Assembly (NCBI GenBank): GCA_900539455.1
Contig: UQCD01000001.1
Coordinates: forward strand, 310,001 to 374,000
Reading direction: 5' to 3'
DNA length: 64,000 nucleotides
Source of the DNA: an uncultured Eubacteriales bacterium
Lineage (GTDB): Bacteria; Bacillota; Clostridia; Lachnospirales; Lachnospiraceae
Shown here: positions 26,204-34,769 of the stretch, in pieces
Layout of the letters: every line of letters begins with the position of its first letter
Numbering within the stretch: the first letter of the stretch is position 1
Position numbers and translations under genes: made by a program
Notes under the pieces: model-generated
Told to the model about the DNA's origin: nothing
The model's input: the letters and a program-made list of their open reading frames with translations, nothing else
The model's database searches: none

Positions 26204-27451
26204 CTATAATCTTCCGTATATTTCATTTGGAACATTAGCCTTTACAAGTATGCCTTCGGCTACATATTCCTCTGAAATAAGCTGACCATATTTTCTAATT
26301 AATTGTATTTTTCCTGCTTCATTATATCCAAAAATTCTTTCAAGATAAATACTTCTCTCTCGTAGAATTTCTTCAATAGCTGTTACAAGCTCATCTAGTC
26401 CTTTGTTGAACTTTATACTGGCTTTTATAATATTTTTTGCTCTTTTATCCTTTAAAATAAGCTGGTTTTCCTCTAAAAGTTTATCCTGCTTGTTAAAGAT
26501 AGTAATAACTGGCTTTTCGCCAACTCCCAGCTTATCCAGAGTTTCATACACTACCTGCATATGAGTTTCTGCCTGTGGATTTGATGCGTCTACCACATGA
26601 ACAATTATATCTGCATATTTTGCTTCCTCCAGAGTAGACCTGAAAGCATCTATAAGGTGATGCGGCAGTTTTCTAATAAATCCTACAGTATCAGTAAATA
26701 AAACCTCCTGTCCCATAGGCAGCTTATAATTTCTGGTTGTAGGGTCAAGTGTTGCAAACAGCTTGTCCTCTTCTAATATTTTAGCATCTGTAAGTCTGTT
26801 TAAAAGTGTAGACTTACCAGCATTTGTATAACCTACAATAGAAATAACCGGAATGGAATTGTCACTTCTTCTGCTTCTTGACAAATCCCTGTGTCGTTCC
26901 ATATCCTCAATATCTCTTCTAAGCTCTGCTATTCTATCAGATATTAATCGTCTGTCAATTTCAAGTTTTTTTTCACCAGGACCTCTTGTACCAATTCCTC
27001 CGCCTAGTCTTGACAGAGAGGTTCTAAGACCTACAAGTCTGGCTGAACGATACCTAAGCTGGGCAAGCTCTACCTGAATTTTACCCTCTTTAGTTAAAGC
27101 TCTCTTAGCAAAAATATCAAGAATAATAAGAGTTCTGTCCATTACCTTTGTATCAAGCTGTTCCTCAAGATTTTTAAGCTGGGCAGGTGACAGCTCATCA
27201 TCACATACAATACCTGTAGCCTCTAAGGCAGCTACATACTCTTTTAATTCCTCTATTTTCCCTTTTCCAATATATGTGCCACTATTTACACTTTCCCTGT
27301 TTTGTATCATTCTTCCCACAGGAATCGCTCCTGCAGTTTCTATAAGCTCCTCTAACTCGTCTAAGGACGCATTAGTTTCCTTTTCATCCTCTGTATTGAC
27401 CGCAACTAGAATTACCTTCTCTATCTGGTCTTTAATTTCGTATAGTTCCAT
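26204..27451 (-). CDS. hflX: Ribosome-associated GTPase HflX
   Basis: Heat- and stress-related GTPase that splits stalled ribosomes in other bacteria. The 415-residue protein has the N-terminal HflX domain with VGRMIQNRESVNSGTYIGKG (residues 42-61), a linker helix with RRDIEDMERHRDLSR, and a TRAFAC G domain: GYTNAGKSTLL (G1, about residue 207), TLDPTTR (G2), DTVGFIRKLPHHLIDAF (G3) and FNKQDKL (G4). It sits 13 bp after a two-component kinase and 15 bp before thyA, an unusual operon context. Confidence 0.95.
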   Translation of the reverse strand: MELYEIKDQIEKVILVAVNTEDEKETNASLDELEELIETAGAIPVGRMIQNRESVNSGTYIGKGKIEELKEYVAALEATGIVCDDELSPAQLKNLEEQLDTKVMDRTLIILDIFAKRALTKEGKIQVELAQLRYRSARLVGLRTSLSRLGGGIGTRGPGEKKLEIDRRLISDRIAELRRDIEDMERHRDLSRSRRSDNSIPVISIVGYTNAGKSTLLNRLTDAKILEEDKLFATLDPTTRNYKLPMGQEVLFTDTVGFIRKLPHHLIDAFRSTLEEAKYADIIVHVVDASNPQAETHMQVVYETLDKLGVGEKPVITIFNKQDKLLEENQLILKDKRAKNIIKASIKFNKGLDELVTAIEEILRERSIYLERIFGYNEAGKIQLIRKYGQLISEEYVAEGILVKANVPNEIYGRL

Positions 27452-27464
27452 ATTTACCTCATAT

Positions 27465-28154
27465 TTAGATTGTAATAGTAACTGTTGTATATTCTCCTTC
27501 TACACTTTCGATATAACAATCTCCACCATGTACCGTAATAATTTTTCTTACAACAGCTAATCCCAAACCATTACAGCCCATATATCTAGACTTGGCTTTA
27601 TCCTCTCTGTAAAAAATCTCAAATGCCTTATCTATTACCTGTTTGGACATACCCTTTCCAGAATCTGTTACCTGTATAATCACCCTTTCATTTTCCTTAA
27701 TTATTTTGATGCTAATACTTACATATGGTAATGATGGGTTCATTTTAAACTCATTATTGCCATGAAGTACACAATTTTCAAGAAGCTTATACATCAACTC
27801 CTCAAACATTATTTCATCAACCATAATCTTGGCATTTCCTGTTAAAACTATGTCTAATACTCCTAAATGTCTATATTTTGCCTTTATCCTATCAATAGCG
27901 TTGATAATTATTCTGTCAGCCACCTTGTCGTACAGCTCTGGTATCAATTCATCATTATAAGCCTTTTCCATATATACCATATCATCCACTAATTTTGACA
28001 TTCGTGTTGACTCACGATAAATATTGTTGGCGTACCTCATAGTTGTTTCTTCGTTAGTAAGTCCACTTCTGATAATATCCGCATATCCACAGATTGATGC
28101 TATAGGTGTTTTTACTTCGTGGGACACCAATCCTATGTAATCCATTTTTTCCAT
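27465..28154 (-). CDS. Minimal cytoplasmic histidine kinase without sensor domain
   Basis: A 229-residue kinase reduced to its catalytic core. The phospho-acceptor is His12 in LVSHEVKTPIAS, so almost nothing precedes HisKA. HATPase_c follows, with LLENCVLHG (N box), DSGKGM (G1), FEIFYREDKAK (F box) and NGLGLAV (G2). There is no TM helix, PAS or HAMP. GAGG precedes the ATG and the gene starts 12 bp after the response regulator, so the short form looks genuine rather than a decayed gene. Signal input must come from another protein or from the regulator. Confidence 0.88.
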   Translation of the reverse strand: MEKMDYIGLVSHEVKTPIASICGYADIIRSGLTNEETTMRYANNIYRESTRMSKLVDDMVYMEKAYNDELIPELYDKVADRIIINAIDRIKAKYRHLGVLDIVLTGNAKIMVDEIMFEELMYKLLENCVLHGNNEFKMNPSLPYVSISIKIIKENERVIIQVTDSGKGMSKQVIDKAFEIFYREDKAKSRYMGCNGLGLAVVRKIITVHGGDCYIESVEGEYTTVTITI

Positions 28155-28166
28155 ATCTACCTCGAA

Positions 28167-28838
28167 TTATCCGATTTTGTAACCTACATTTCTTACTGTC
28201 TTTATTAATTTCCCTTTTTCACCTAACTTTTGTCTTATAGTCTTTATGTGCATATCAACAGTTCTGGATTCACCCTGGTAGTCAAAGCCCCAGATATTCT
28301 CCATAATCTGTTCTCTTGATAATACAATTCCTTTGTTCAGAATCAAATATTTGAGAAGTTCAAATTCCTTGTATGTAAATTCGCATATATTATTCTCTAC
28401 CTTGACTTCTCTTTTACTTTCGTCGATTGTTATACAATCAAAAGACATAACCGCACTCTTAAAATGTTCAGAAACATTAAATCTACGAAGAACCGCATTT
28501 ACTCGTGAAACAAATTCCATTATTCCAAAGGGCTTTGTAATATAATCATCTGCACCTGCATCTAATAGCTTAACCTTTTCGATTTCCATATTTTTTGCTG
28601 TTACCATAATAATTGGGATATTCATATATGTATTATCCTTTTTAAGCTCCATTAGAATATCTCCTCCACTCTCTTCACCTAGCATAATATCAAGGATTAT
28701 AAGTTCTGGAGCTTTTCTTCTTAACGCATTATATAAATCAACTTTTTTAGTAAATGTTGCTACATCGTAACCTGTGTTCTTTAAAGCATATGTTTCGATT
28801 TCACACATATTTTCATCGTCTTCTACAATGTATATCAT
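28167..28838 (-). CDS. OmpR-family response regulator
   Basis: A 223-residue response regulator. The receiver has VEDDENMCEIE (acidic pocket), the phospho-acceptor in LIILDIMLGEE, MVTAKN and DDYITKPFG (lysine), and the winged-helix effector domain has the recognition segment FDYQGESRTVDMHIKTIRQ. GGGAGGG precedes the ATG. It starts a run with the minimal kinase, hflX, thyA and folA, all with gaps of 60 bp or less. A promoter of its own is expected in the 157-bp gap to thiC, where two direct repeats resemble PhoP half-sites. Confidence 0.93.
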   Translation of the reverse strand: MIYIVEDDENMCEIETYALKNTGYDVATFTKKVDLYNALRRKAPELIILDIMLGEESGGDILMELKKDNTYMNIPIIMVTAKNMEIEKVKLLDAGADDYITKPFGIMEFVSRVNAVLRRFNVSEHFKSAVMSFDCITIDESKREVKVENNICEFTYKEFELLKYLILNKGIVLSREQIMENIWGFDYQGESRTVDMHIKTIRQKLGEKGKLIKTVRNVGYKIG

Positions 28839-28910
28839 TACAAACCCTCCCTATTCTTCGGTTCATAGTTTAGTTTCTTTTTTATATCCTATATGTAATA
28901 TTAAGCCTTA

Positions 28911-28927
28911 ATGTAATACCTTGTAAA
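28911..28927 (-). promoter_or_regulatory. Possible PhoP-like direct repeats upstream of the response regulator
   Basis: On the minus strand TTTACA and TTACAT stand 11 bp apart start to start, the spacing of PhoP/PhoB-type half-sites. There are only two copies, so this is tentative. Confidence 0.3.
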
Positions 28928-28995
28928 TACTTTTAACTAACTTTACATATTTTTTACTTAATTGTGCCTATATTTCTATAATTTTCGACTATTTT

Positions 28996-30309
28996 TTATT
29001 TTTCACTACAAAATTCAACCTTTTTGCCTTCCAAAATAAGGTTTGTAGTTCTAACAGCACACATCTTTCCACACATTGAACAGGTATGTCTTTCTGCTAT
29101 TGGTGTACTTTCATAATAAGCTCTGGCTTTTTCTGGGTCTATAGCATATTTGAACATTTCTTCCCAATCCAATTTGTGACGGGCCTTAGCCATTTTATTA
29201 TCGATAGCTCTTGCATTTGGTATGCCCTTTGCAATATCAGCAGCATGGGCTGCTATTTTACTTGCAATAATTCCTTCCTTTACATCATTTAAATCCGGAA
29301 GTCTTAAATGCTCTGCCGGTGTTACATAGCATAAGAAGTCAGCTCCGTTGGCTGCGGCTATAGCACCACCTATGGCTGATGTAATATGGTCATAGCCAGG
29401 TGCAATATCTGTAACTAAAGGTCCTAAAACATAAAATGGTGCATTGTGACAAATCCTCTTTTCGATTGCCATATTTGCTGCTATTTCATTTAATGCCATA
29501 TGTCCCGGTCCTTCAATCATTACCTGGACATCCTTCTCCCAGGCTCTCTTTGTAAGGTAGCCTAACTCAATAAGCTCTCCCACCTGTCCTGCATCTGTGC
29601 TGTCATCTATACAGCCCGGTCTTAAAGCATCACCAAGACTAACCGTTACATCATATTTTCTAAGAATTTCAAGGACCTCATCATAATATTCAAAGAACGG
29701 ATTTTCATTTCCTGTCATTTCCATCCAGGCAAAAAGTAATGAACCGCCTCTTGAAACAATGTTCATTGTTCTTCCATCTCTCTTAAAGCCCTCTACTGCT
29801 CTTTTGTTAATTCCTGCGTGAATAGTCATAAAATCAACGCCCTCTTTAGCGTGAGCCTCTATAACCTTTAGGAAATCCTTTGCTGTAATTTCAAGCAAAT
29901 CCTTTTCTAAATATCCAATAGCATCATACATTGGCACTGTACCAATCATAGCCGGTGATTTTTCAATAAGCTGTTGTCTAAAGGTATTTGTCTTTCCATA
30001 ATTGCTAAGGTCCATAATAGCTTCAGCACCAAACTTAATAGCCATATCTACCTTTTGCATTTCCACATCATAGTTTTTGCAATCACCGGATATACCTAAA
30101 TTAACATTTATCTTCGTTTTAAGTCCACTACCTATTCCCTCTGGCGAAAGCGACTTATGATTAATATTAGCCGGAATAACTACTGAACCTGCAGCTACAA
30201 GCTCTCTTAATTTTTCAGCCTCCATATTTTCCTTTGCTGCAACAATTTCCATTTCTGGTGTAATAATTCCCTTCTTTGCAGCTTCCATTTGTGTAAAATA
30301 ATCTCTCAT
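28996..30309 (-). CDS. thiC: Phosphomethylpyrimidine synthase
   Basis: Radical SAM enzyme turning aminoimidazole ribotide into the hydroxymethylpyrimidine phosphate of thiamine. It has 437 residues from the ATG at 30309, supported by AAAGGAG; this is the short clostridial form without the extra N-terminal domain. Conserved segments are VNLGISGDC, MTIHAGI, SRGGSLL and EGPGHMALNEI. The C-terminal cluster motif is CSMCGKMC, in which the third cysteine follows after three residues rather than the four of the E. coli and Bacillus enzymes. It is monocistronic as far as I can see and has no TPP riboswitch upstream. Confidence 0.96.
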   Translation of the reverse strand: MRDYFTQMEAAKKGIITPEMEIVAAKENMEAEKLRELVAAGSVVIPANINHKSLSPEGIGSGLKTKINVNLGISGDCKNYDVEMQKVDMAIKFGAEAIMDLSNYGKTNTFRQQLIEKSPAMIGTVPMYDAIGYLEKDLLEITAKDFLKVIEAHAKEGVDFMTIHAGINKRAVEGFKRDGRTMNIVSRGGSLLFAWMEMTGNENPFFEYYDEVLEILRKYDVTVSLGDALRPGCIDDSTDAGQVGELIELGYLTKRAWEKDVQVMIEGPGHMALNEIAANMAIEKRICHNAPFYVLGPLVTDIAPGYDHITSAIGGAIAAANGADFLCYVTPAEHLRLPDLNDVKEGIIASKIAAHAADIAKGIPNARAIDNKMAKARHKLDWEEMFKYAIDPEKARAYYESTPIAERHTCSMCGKMCAVRTTNLILEGKKVEFCSEK

Positions 30310-30626
30310 AATATCTCCTTTTTTCAAAATTTGATGAGGGCATACCTCACCTTATAATATTACATAGCCGGATTAACCTCCAGCTAACCATTGTCATCAT
30401 ATCTTTAAAGTATAACATATTTTTTTAGCTTATGATATAAAAATCTAAATAATGTTTAAAAGTAGTGGTTAAACCAGCCTTCAAAGCTTATTTTTCTTAA
30501 AACAAACCCATAATACTAAATAAAACCGCCTAGAATGTGCCTTATGTAATTTAAGGTCATATTCTTAACGGTTTTACTGTAATTATTGTTGCTGGAAATT
30601 AATTTAAAGCCTATTTTCTCTTACTT
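30310..30626. other. thiC leader and upstream spacer
   Basis: About 317 bp without a gene. On the minus strand there is a weak promoter (TATACT at 30409-30414, poor -35) and a leader with two small hairpins (30366-30385 and 30335-30349). At 30522-30575 lies the terminator of the SGNH/DUF2135 gene. The conserved CTGAGA and ACCTGAT blocks of a TPP riboswitch are absent. Confidence 0.6.
30522..30575 (-). terminator. Terminator of the c-di-GMP-controlled operon
   Basis: Closing arms AAAACCG (30522-30528) and CGGTTTT (30569-30575) around a partly paired inner stem, followed on the minus strand by TTTTATTTAG. Confidence 0.7.
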
Positions 30627-32675
30627 TTAATAAGCTGTGTCCGGACTGGTTGTAATTGTATTTTTGGGAATAATCTGCCCATTTTCTATAACAAATACAT
30701 TCCAATAATTGCCTGAGCCCATATTAGAAGGCACATTGAATATGGCAACCAGCTTTCCAGCCTGATATACCTTGATTTGTGCTTCTGAGCTTGATAATGT
30801 TCCACTTCCTGAATACTTATGAATATAATAATAATATTTTTCATTGGCAGGAGCATTTAATGTAATAGTTTCCGGTCCATAGCTTGTAGTATCATCAACA
30901 TCTAAAACACATCCTTCTCCATTATAGCCGCTGCTTCCCTTAGCAGCAAAGTATACATGGAAGTCATTTCCATTTAACCACCTTCCCTTCATATGAGAAT
31001 CTAAATCTCTTGGATTTGCTCCCCAGGTAAGAACAATTCTAAAATCACTTCCAGACAACGCAGGGGAAATAGTTCCATTTTGAGAAGCTGTTGTACCCTT
31101 TTGCACAATAATATTTACTGGTGTTGTTACATATCCTGACTTTTCTGCAGTCAAGGTATAATTACCATATGGCAGATGAACAGAATAATTACCATTAGCA
31201 TCAGTATAAACAGTTTCCAGCACATCAGTTTTATTTAAATTATTCCATCCTCTACGGACAGATAATTTAACCTCTGCTTCTCCTATTCCTGTTAATGCGT
31301 TACTTATAGTTCCCTTTGCAATACCCTTAGAAAATCTGTCCCCTGCTACCATTAAGAAGGTTTCCATATATGTAGTATTTTTTTGTGTTACCTCGGCGTA
31401 GGATGTAAATGAAATATAGTTTGTTGCATATATATCTACCTGATACTCACCTGCTGGAACTGAAATAGAATAATTTCCATATTCATCTGAGGTTGTACTA
31501 TCATATACTATTCCATTCTTACATATCTGAACTAACGCACCCTTTATAGGTGTAATTCTATCAGAGGCTTTGCAAACCTTTCCTTCCAACTGTCCATACT
31601 TTTCCAATTCTGCAATTTTGGCATTAACACACCTTGCATATGCCTCTGCACCCTTTGCATTTGGGTGAATAGAATAAGCACTGGCAACACCAAAGGTTTT
31701 TAAATCCTCCGACCTAGACCCTAATATTACCTTATTAATCCAGGCATTCTTTGAATATGCCTGATGTCCACCGTCCTTGTCAAACTCCGCCTCAACATCG
31801 ACAAAATAAATATTTATACCTGTATCTTTTAGTTCTTCAATAATACTTTCGATTTTATCATTAAAACGGCTTACATTTTCATTTACTATTGTTGCCTCTT
31901 CTTTGGAGATTAATGCTCCCTTTCCATCACTGTTTAATAATTTTGGATAACCTGCCACAATAATTTTAGCCTGAATACCAGCTTCATTAGAAATCGCAGT
32001 ATAGGTATTTTTTAAATTTGCCTCTACTTCATCAAAATTCTCCCAAAGTGTATTTAACTTCTTTTCCAATTTAGAGCCAACATATGGAACCTTTTTCAAA
32101 TATGTACTTCCTGTTACACAGTCAGTTATTATTCCTGAAAAATCCACATCATTGCCACCTATTGTCAAGGTAACATAATCAACCGACCCCTCTATCTGAT
32201 TAAATATATCTAACTGCTTTGGTAAATATGTAGTTCCCTTTACTGCAGAAGAAAATGCCCTTTTCTTATCATACTCCTTCTTTTGCTCCTCTGTTGTGAT
32301 ATGCTTTGTTTTAGCACCAGATGATGCAGCAAAATACCATTTACAAGCAGTAGAGTCTGTGCTTTCTGACCAATAGTCCTTCATAGTTCCACTAATTCCG
32401 GGAATTTCTAATAGTCCCGGCCAGCTTTTAGCAGACCTATGTGCCAGCCAGTTTAAGTCCTTTACCTTATTTTTCAGGCTTTTATCCTGTCCATAGAAGG
32501 GTTCTATTCCCTCTCCTGATGAATAAGAATCCCCCAATGAAACCACTACTACCTTATCCTGATTATTATCTGCATATGCAGTACCCCTATTTATTTGTAT
32601 TGCAGATATTAATACAACAACAGCAAGTAATGCTGAAACCACTTTCCTTACACTATAATTTATATTATTTTTCAT
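30627..32675 (-). CDS. Secreted SGNH hydrolase with CarboxypepD_reg-like repeats and DUF2135 domain
   Basis: Large secreted protein of 682 residues. The signal peptide (1-36) ends near TAYA. An SGNH domain follows: SLGDSYSSGEG (nucleophile Ser, about residue 48), TIGGNDVDFSG (about 173) and SIHPNAKG (catalytic His, about 337). Two carboxypeptidase-regulatory-like beta domains come next (about 365-430, with DEYGNYSISVPAGEY, and 450-525, with DANGNYSVHLPYGNY). The C-terminus (545-665) resembles YfaP/DUF2135, with VLTWGANPRDLDSHM. No LPXTG or C-terminal membrane segment is seen. It probably acts on ester groups of a surface or external glycan. It overlaps the upstream gene by 11 bp, so translation is likely coupled, and the operon is under a c-di-GMP riboswitch. 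Confidence 0.85.
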   Translation of the reverse strand: MKNNINYSVRKVVSALLAVVVLISAIQINRGTAYADNNQDKVVVVSLGDSYSSGEGIEPFYGQDKSLKNKVKDLNWLAHRSAKSWPGLLEIPGISGTMKDYWSESTDSTACKWYFAASSGAKTKHITTEEQKKEYDKKRAFSSAVKGTTYLPKQLDIFNQIEGSVDYVTLTIGGNDVDFSGIITDCVTGSTYLKKVPYVGSKLEKKLNTLWENFDEVEANLKNTYTAISNEAGIQAKIIVAGYPKLLNSDGKGALISKEEATIVNENVSRFNDKIESIIEELKDTGINIYFVDVEAEFDKDGGHQAYSKNAWINKVILGSRSEDLKTFGVASAYSIHPNAKGAEAYARCVNAKIAELEKYGQLEGKVCKASDRITPIKGALVQICKNGIVYDSTTSDEYGNYSISVPAGEYQVDIYATNYISFTSYAEVTQKNTTYMETFLMVAGDRFSKGIAKGTISNALTGIGEAEVKLSVRRGWNNLNKTDVLETVYTDANGNYSVHLPYGNYTLTAEKSGYVTTPVNIIVQKGTTASQNGTISPALSGSDFRIVLTWGANPRDLDSHMKGRWLNGNDFHVYFAAKGSSGYNGEGCVLDVDDTTSYGPETITLNAPANEKYYYYIHKYSGSGTLSSSEAQIKVYQAGKLVAIFNVPSNMGSGNYWNVFVIENGQIIPKNTITTSPDTAY

Positions 32676-34020
32676 TACCTATTATCTCCTCATATTCTAT
32701 TTTGTCCAACCTTGCAGCGTCAATTTTTTCCACCTGCTTTAAAATAATAAAGCTCTCATAGGGTATTGTTACATAGAATTTATTACCCTCAACAGCATAA
32801 CTTGTAAGTGTTTCTGCCTCAGAATATAAAACCTGTGCCTCTATCTCTGCTTCAGCATTAACGGATGCTGGATTTGCAAACACACTTCCGTTAATTACAT
32901 AAATATTCCATACCACTCCATTTTCAGATATATAAATAGTTTCATACATAGGGTGCTTTTGATTTGATTTTTCTGTTATCTCTAAGCTATCTACATATTC
33001 TCCACTGGTTGAATAGCTGTCATATGTAATAGGATAATTGTCAAAGCCTCTAGCCTTTAATAAGCTGATTACCTGCTTTTCACTATAAAGCTCCTTAGAC
33101 TTACTTGCATCAATAACACTTATAACCTTTGAATTACTCCAGAAATAATTGTCTGTTTCTGTTGGATTATTTGGCTTTTTCAACTCTGTACTCTCTTTCT
33201 TATCTGCTTCAACCTGATATTTTACATTAATCTTAAGTGTAACCTTTAAATTATTTACCTTTACTGTTGTAGCTGTAGAAATACAAGTCGTATTGGCTTC
33301 TTTTGCATAATTTAATTCTGCATTTCCAAAAGCAATAAATGGAATAAGCACCATAAAAGGAATAATTTTCTTTCCTGCTTTCTTTCTGACTATTATATAT
33401 ACAATAACAACTCCACCAACAATAATAAATAAGCTAAGCACGATTTTGTAGCCTATATTATCTTTGTTAGTCTTGCTTTCTTTTACAATAGTTTTTTCAC
33501 CTGCTATAGTTTCTTTTTCATCGTTGCTTTCCTTATTATCTACCTTTATTATATTTCCCTCATTTTTTACCTCTGTATTATACTCTTTATCTATACTCTC
33601 AGCTTTTTCTATGTTGTCTGTTTTTTCTATATTATCCAGCGTTTCTGTACTATCTATGCTTTCTCTGATAGGCTGATTTATTACCTGTAAGCTTTCCGGC
33701 TCATATTCAAACTGAAGGCTTACAGCTTCACCTGGATATAACACAGCAATATTCTTTTCAATATTAGAATTAGCTGCAATTTTATAGTTTTCTGGGATAA
33801 TACCTTCAATAGAAATGTTACTTACCTTATCTGAATTTGTATTTTTTATAGTCACCTTAGTTAGAATATGCTCATTTTCCTCATATTCCTCTTTCTCCGA
33901 ATTAAAATTAACCTCTACTCCATCCTGTACCTTTGTTTCAGCAAATGCCTGTATAGATATGACACCTATAAACAGTATTATAGCCACGCAAAAAGCACTT
34001 GTCCTTTTTTTGATTTTCAT
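32665..34020 (-). CDS. Membrane-anchored surface protein, function unknown
   Basis: A 451-residue protein I do not recognise as a family. It has a signal peptide (1-28, FAETKV at the cut), a beta domain (about 30-110) with EEYEENEHILTKVTIKNTNS resembling DUF11/NEW3-type adhesion modules, then a Glu/Lys/Asn/Ile-rich low-complexity stretch (about 120-190, repeats of DNIEKxxxIEK type). Two hydrophobic segments (about 195-215 and 222-240) are followed by a C-terminal domain with GVVWNIYVINGSVFANPASV and TSYAVEGNKFYVTIPYESF. It is the middle gene of the riboswitch operon, 17 bp after the small membrane protein and overlapping the SGNH gene. A scaffold or sensor role for the secreted hydrolase is inference. 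Confidence 0.65.
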   Translation of the reverse strand: MKIKKRTSAFCVAIILFIGVISIQAFAETKVQDGVEVNFNSEKEEYEENEHILTKVTIKNTNSDKVSNISIEGIIPENYKIAANSNIEKNIAVLYPGEAVSLQFEYEPESLQVINQPIRESIDSTETLDNIEKTDNIEKAESIDKEYNTEVKNEGNIIKVDNKESNDEKETIAGEKTIVKESKTNKDNIGYKIVLSLFIIVGGVVIVYIIVRKKAGKKIIPFMVLIPFIAFGNAELNYAKEANTTCISTATTVKVNNLKVTLKINVKYQVEADKKESTELKKPNNPTETDNYFWSNSKVISVIDASKSKELYSEKQVISLLKARGFDNYPITYDSYSTSGEYVDSLEITEKSNQKHPMYETIYISENGVVWNIYVINGSVFANPASVNAEAEIEAQVLYSEAETLTSYAVEGNKFYVTIPYESFIILKQVEKIDAARLDKIEYEEIIGNEK

Positions 34021-34037
34021 AACCCATTTTCTCCTTT

Positions 34038-34433
34038 TTAATATAAATGAAAATTTTTATTTTTTAAAATGCTTATTCCAAGAATTGTACTTACAACAAT
34101 TTTACATAAATAAGCACCAAAAAATACTACTGCAATAATTATGTATGGTCCCATATCAGACAGGGTATTACTTTTCCATTGATTTATGTCCATATCAAGG
34201 ATTTTTTGTACTATTATGGCGCCATAATTTATACAGCTGAATAATACTATTGCTATAAACCTTTTCCTTTGTTTACTGGTGTACCTTTTAAAGTAAATAC
34301 TATAAAGCACAAGACCTATAATATCTCCTATGAAATATGTAATATCCGTTCCTTGAATTGTATATCCTGTTTCTAGAATACAATTAATAGGAAAAATAGT
34401 AAAAAACATTGCCAAAACAATTAACTTTTTCAC
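34038..34433 (-). CDS. Small four-helix membrane protein of the riboswitch operon
   Basis: 131 residues with four hydrophobic segments (about 3-20, 30-47, 60-77 and 93-118), few charged residues between them, and a basic loop KRYTSKQRKRF near residue 50. No family was recognised. The start is a GTG at 34433 behind AAAGGAGG and a second TGGAG closer in. It is the first gene after the c-di-GMP-I riboswitch and its terminator, so it is expected to be made only when the switch allows read-through. It might be an exosortase-like or transport component, but nothing in the sequence proves that. Confidence 0.6.
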   Translation of the reverse strand: MKKLIVLAMFFTIFPINCILETGYTIQGTDITYFIGDIIGLVLYSIYFKRYTSKQRKRFIAIVLFSCINYGAIIVQKILDMDINQWKSNTLSDMGPYIIIAVVFFGAYLCKIVVSTILGISILKNKNFHLY

Positions 34434-34460
34434 AGCTTTTGCTCCACCTCCTTTTGCAAT

Positions 34461-34495
34461 AAAAAAAGCTGCATATGAAAAGCTTCATCTGCAAC
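34461..34495 (-). terminator. Riboswitch-controlled intrinsic terminator
   Basis: On the minus strand TGCAGATGA pairs with TCATATGCA (one mismatch, 6-nt loop), followed by GC and seven T. Its 5' arm lies within the 3' end of the c-di-GMP aptamer, so the two structures exclude each other. Confidence 0.75.
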
Positions 34496-34584
34496 CGAAC
34501 TATCTTGATTTATCCTTATAATTTAATATCCAAGACTCCTAGCTTTGCGTGCACATCGTCACCGATGGCTTGCCCATAATCACA
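34486..34584 (-). promoter_or_regulatory. c-di-GMP-I (GEMM-I) riboswitch
   Basis: Minus-strand RNA with the class-I landmarks in order: GGGCAAGCC, a stem capped by the GNRA loop GTGA (CATCG/CGATG arms), ACGCAAAGC, a second stem closed by TCTTG/CAAGA (34505-34535), and the 3' block AGATAGTTCGGTTGCAG, which aligns with AGGTAGCGGGGTTACCG of the Vibrio Vc2 aptamer. The 3' block is shared with the terminator at 34461-34495. Ligand binding should therefore prevent termination and switch the three-gene operon on. No covariance-model score was computed; the call is by eye. Confidence 0.85.
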
Positions 34585-34614
34585 ACACATATTTCAAATG
34601 TGTCTTATATGTGG

Positions 34615-34643
34615 ATTGTAATATATCTATATAATTATGTCAA
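34615..34643 (-). promoter_or_regulatory. Promoter of the riboswitch operon
   Basis: Minus strand TTGACA (34638-34643), 17-base spacer, TACAAT (34615-34620). The predicted start is about 25 nt upstream of the aptamer. Confidence 0.75.
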
Positions 34644-34645
34644 TA

Positions 34646-34690
34646 TTTTTATTACAACTTATAACATATTTTTTATTACAACTTATAACA
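34646..34690. repeat. Perfect 21-bp direct repeat upstream of the riboswitch promoter
   Basis: TTTTTATTACAACTTATAACA occurs at 34646-34666 and again at 34670-34690, separated by 3 bp. The block ends 3 bp upstream of the -35 element, a typical place for an activator or repressor site. Confidence 0.8.
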
Positions 34691-34692
34691 AT

Positions 34693-34769
34693 AAAAAAGG
34701 AAACAAGCCCATTTCTTTAATCAGATATAATATCCAATTAAGAAAACCAATGAACCGCTTCCTTTTTAT
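34693..34769 (-). terminator. Terminator of acpP
   Basis: Arms AAAAAGGAA (34694-34702) and TTCCTTTTT (34759-34767) around a long, partly paired loop, with a T-run on the minus strand. Confidence 0.6.

Noticed and set aside
30310..30440. TPP riboswitch ahead of thiC
   Set aside because: Expected from the family, but the CTGAGA and ACCTGAT-like conserved blocks are not present on the minus strand.
34600..34690. Insertion-element ends
   Set aside because: The 21-bp repeats are direct and only 3 bp apart, with no transposase; a regulatory site is more likely.
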